From Paenibacillus phyllosphaerae (GTDB lineage: Bacteria > Bacillota > Bacilli > Paenibacillales > Paenibacillaceae), in assembly GCF_014192105.1 (NCBI RefSeq), contig NZ_JACHXK010000011.1:143661-207660 (forward strand): a stretch of 64,000 nucleotides of DNA, in the 5' to 3' direction. Position numbers and translations under genes: made by a program. Under the pieces are notes generated by a model. That model did not search any database and had not been told where the DNA came from. It was given only the letters and a program-made list of their open reading frames with translations. Below are positions 62,606-64,000 of the stretch, piece after piece. How positions within the stretch are numbered: the first letter of the stretch is position 1; each line of letters starts with the position of its first letter.

Positions 62606-62676
62606 AGCGGGTGATGGGAATCGAACCCACGCTATCAGCTTGGAAGGCTGGAGTTCTACCATTGAACTACACCCGC
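62606..62676 (-). tRNA. tRNA-Gly (TCC)
   Basis: A full cloverleaf starts GCGGGTG and has loop CTTCCAA. No CCA is encoded. It is the last gene of the cluster. Confidence 0.95.
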
Positions 62677-62691
62677 AGCTGATGATAAAAA

Positions 62692-62768
62692 TGGTCGGGA
62701 TGACACGATTTGAACATGCGACCCCCTGGTCCCAAACCAGGTGCTCTACCAAGCTGAGCTACATCCCG
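62692..62768 (-). tRNA. tRNA-Pro (TGG)
   Basis: Cloverleaf starting CGGGATG with loop TTTGGGA; CCA is encoded. Confidence 0.96.
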
Positions 62769-62778
62769 AGATAAAAAA

Positions 62779-62855
62779 TGGCGCGCCCTAAGAGATTCGA
62801 ACTCCTGACCTTTTGATTCGTAGTCAAACGCTCTATCCAGCTGAGCTAAGGGCGC
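62779..62855 (-). tRNA. tRNA-Arg (ACG)
   Basis: Cloverleaf starting GCGCCCT with loop CTACGAA; CCA is encoded. The A at the wobble position is normally turned to inosine. Confidence 0.96.
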
Positions 62856-62862
62856 ATAATTA

Positions 62863-62937
62863 TGGAGCGGAAGACGGGAATCGAACCCGCGACCCTCGCC
62901 TTGGCAAGGCGATGCTCTACCGCTGAGCCACTTCCGC
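62863..62937 (-). tRNA. tRNA-Gly (GCC)
   Basis: Cloverleaf starting GCGGAAG with anticodon GCC in TTGCCAA; CCA is encoded. Confidence 0.96.
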
Positions 62938-62941
62938 ATAT

Positions 62942-63024
62942 TGGTGCGCGTAGAGGGACTTGAACCCCCACGGTCGCCCGCCAGATCCTAAGTCTGGTGC
63001 GTCTGCCAATTCCGCCATACGCGC
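62942..63024 (-). tRNA. tRNA-Leu (TAG)
   Basis: Starts GCGCGTA, has loop CTTAGGA and a short extra arm; CCA is encoded. At 83 bases it is the longest of the cluster. Confidence 0.95.
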
Positions 63025-63058
63025 GCGATACATATGATCTTACAAGCATTTGAAGAAG

Positions 63059-63131
63059 TGAGCCATGTAGGACTCGAACCTACGACACCCTGATTAAAAG
63101 TCAGGTGCTCTACCAACTGAGCTAATGGCTC
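63059..63131 (-). tRNA. tRNA-Lys (TTT)
   Basis: Cloverleaf starting GAGCCAT with loop CTTTTAA; CCA is not encoded, so nucleotidyltransferase must add it. Confidence 0.96.
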
Positions 63132-63139
63132 ATGAAACA

Positions 63140-63215
<76 letters not shown>

Positions 63216-63228
63216 AAGTTTGAAAAAA

Positions 63229-63305
63229 TGGCGGAGCCGACGGGATTCGAACCCGCGGTCTCCTGCGTGACAGGCAGGCATGTTAGGCCTCTACACCACG
63301 GCTCC
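63229..63305 (-). tRNA. tRNA-Asp (GTC)
   Basis: Cloverleaf starting GGAGCCG with loop CTGTCAC; CCA is encoded. Confidence 0.96.
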
Positions 63306-63317
63306 GCGATAAAAATT

Positions 63318-63394
<77 letters not shown>

Positions 63395-63412
63395 TCAATT
63401 GTAAAACTATTA

Positions 63413-63488
63413 TGGTGGAGGCTGACGGGATCGAACCGCCGACCCTCTGCTTGTAAGGCAGATGCTCTCCCAGCTGAGCTAAGCCTCC
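63413..63488 (-). tRNA. tRNA-Val (TAC)
   Basis: Cloverleaf starting GGAGGCT with loop CTTACAA; CCA is encoded. Confidence 0.96.
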
Positions 63489-63495
63489 ATATATG

Positions 63496-63572
63496 TGGTA
63501 GCGGCGAAGGGACTCGAACCCCCGACCCTCCGGGTATGAACCGAATGCTCTAGCCAGCTGAGCTACACCGCC
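63496..63572 (-). tRNA. Elongator tRNA-Met (CAT)
   Basis: It starts GGCGGTG with loop TTCATAC and matches the Bacillus elongator Met pattern; CCA is encoded. A lysidine-type Ile tRNA is less likely. Confidence 0.88.
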
Positions 63573-63581
63573 ACATGAAAA

Positions 63582-63656
63582 TGGTGACCCGTAGGGGATT
63601 CGAACCCCTGTTACCTCCGTGAAAGGGAGGTGTCTTAACCCCTTGACCAACGGGCC
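63582..63656 (-). tRNA. tRNA-Glu (TTC)
   Basis: Cloverleaf starting GGCCCGT with loop CTTTCAC; CCA is encoded. Confidence 0.96.
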
Positions 63657-63668
63657 TTGATATTGAAA

Positions 63669-63744
63669 TGGTGGAGCCAAGCGGGATCGAACCGCTGACC
63701 TCCTGCTTGCAAGGCAGGCGCTCTCCCAGCTGAGCTATGGCCCC
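63669..63744 (-). tRNA. tRNA-Ala (TGC)
   Basis: Cloverleaf starting GGGGCCA with loop CTTGCAA; CCA is encoded. Confidence 0.96.
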
Positions 63745-63756
63745 GAATGAAGGGAA

Positions 63757-63833
<77 letters not shown>

Positions 63834-63834
63834 A

Positions 63835-63870
63835 TAAAAAAAATCACGCACAGGTGAGTGATTTTTAATT
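63835..63870 (-). terminator. Terminator-like hairpin between 23S rRNA and the tRNA cluster
   Basis: AAAAATCAC-TCACCTGTGC-GTGATTTTT with a T-run lies one base before tRNA-Ile on the minus strand. It is either a partial terminator after the rRNA or a processing signal, because no separate promoter for the tRNAs is visible. Confidence 0.65.
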
Positions 63871-63932
63871 AAATCAAATCGCACCTTCAAAACTGGATAT
63901 GAAACTCTTCACCTTTAGCTAGGTTCATTTTA

Positions 63933-64000
63933 GGATAAGCCCTCGACCGATTAGTATTCGTCAGCTGCATGCATTGCTGCACTTCCACCTCGAACCTATC
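63933..64000 (-). rRNA. rrl: 23S rRNA, 3' end
   Basis: The minus strand reads the well-known 3' end of 23S rRNA (AATACTAATCGGTCGAGGG), and the gene continues past the window. The trailer holds ATCCAGTTTTGAAGG, typical downstream of 23S genes. Confidence 0.96.

Overview
The window looks like chromosomal DNA of a GC-rich, endospore-type Gram-positive bacterium, most likely Paenibacillus or a close relative. The evidence is the strong GGAGG-type ribosome binding sites, lipoprotein and S-layer homology (SLH) signals, a RacA-like protein, a SorC-type DeoR beside deoC, a yclNOPQ-type iron-siderophore locus with a Btr-like activator, a PerR/KatA pair with a perfect Per box, and a long tRNA cluster behind a 23S rRNA gene. 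The genus is inferred from content; no search was run.

Layout. 1-5536 is the start of a giant secreted adhesin-like protein on the minus strand, open to the window edge, with eleven Ig-like repeats. 5.9-10.5 kb holds small housekeeping genes (FMN reductase, ThpR, a divergent IF-3 paralogue, hemolysin III) and a deletion scar joining a permease fragment to an N-truncated AraC gene. 11.1-12.7 kb is a guanine riboswitch followed by a TRZ/ATZ-type amidohydrolase. 12.9-18.9 kb has an unknown gene with a cre site, an SDR, a chemoreceptor and a MarR-controlled drug exporter. 19.1-21.5 kb is a polar amino acid ABC importer. 21.6-27 kb and 35.7-38 kb carry four c-di-GMP enzymes; two are preceded by tandem arrays of a 45/46-bp hairpin repeat. 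27.8-33.5 kb is the Fur-controlled iron-siderophore uptake locus.

33.6-45.4 kb holds secreted and surface proteins, including a double nucleotidase with SLH domains in its middle, an EamA exporter and membrane proteins of unknown role. 45.4-49.9 kb has PerR, KatA and a second multidrug exporter with its TetR regulator and paired operators. 50-53.6 kb has a hairpin-rich non-coding stretch, deoC, deoR and a divergent MFS gene. 53.9-62.3 kb holds a RacA-like protein, a second chemoreceptor, an arabinanase lipoprotein, glycerate kinase, a secreted repeat protein and a two-gene membrane operon. 62.6-63.8 kb is a cluster of fourteen tRNA genes on the minus strand, behind the 3' end of a 23S rRNA gene. 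There is no room for a 5S gene between them.

Common themes are surface adhesion, c-di-GMP signalling and chemotaxis, and metal, drug and peroxide stress. The signals most worth following are non-coding: the c-di-GMP-linked hairpin arrays with compensatory stem changes, a guanine aptamer wired as an apparent ON switch, an unidentified structured leader at 43.7-44.0 kb, and a short promoter-terminator unit at 33.6 kb.
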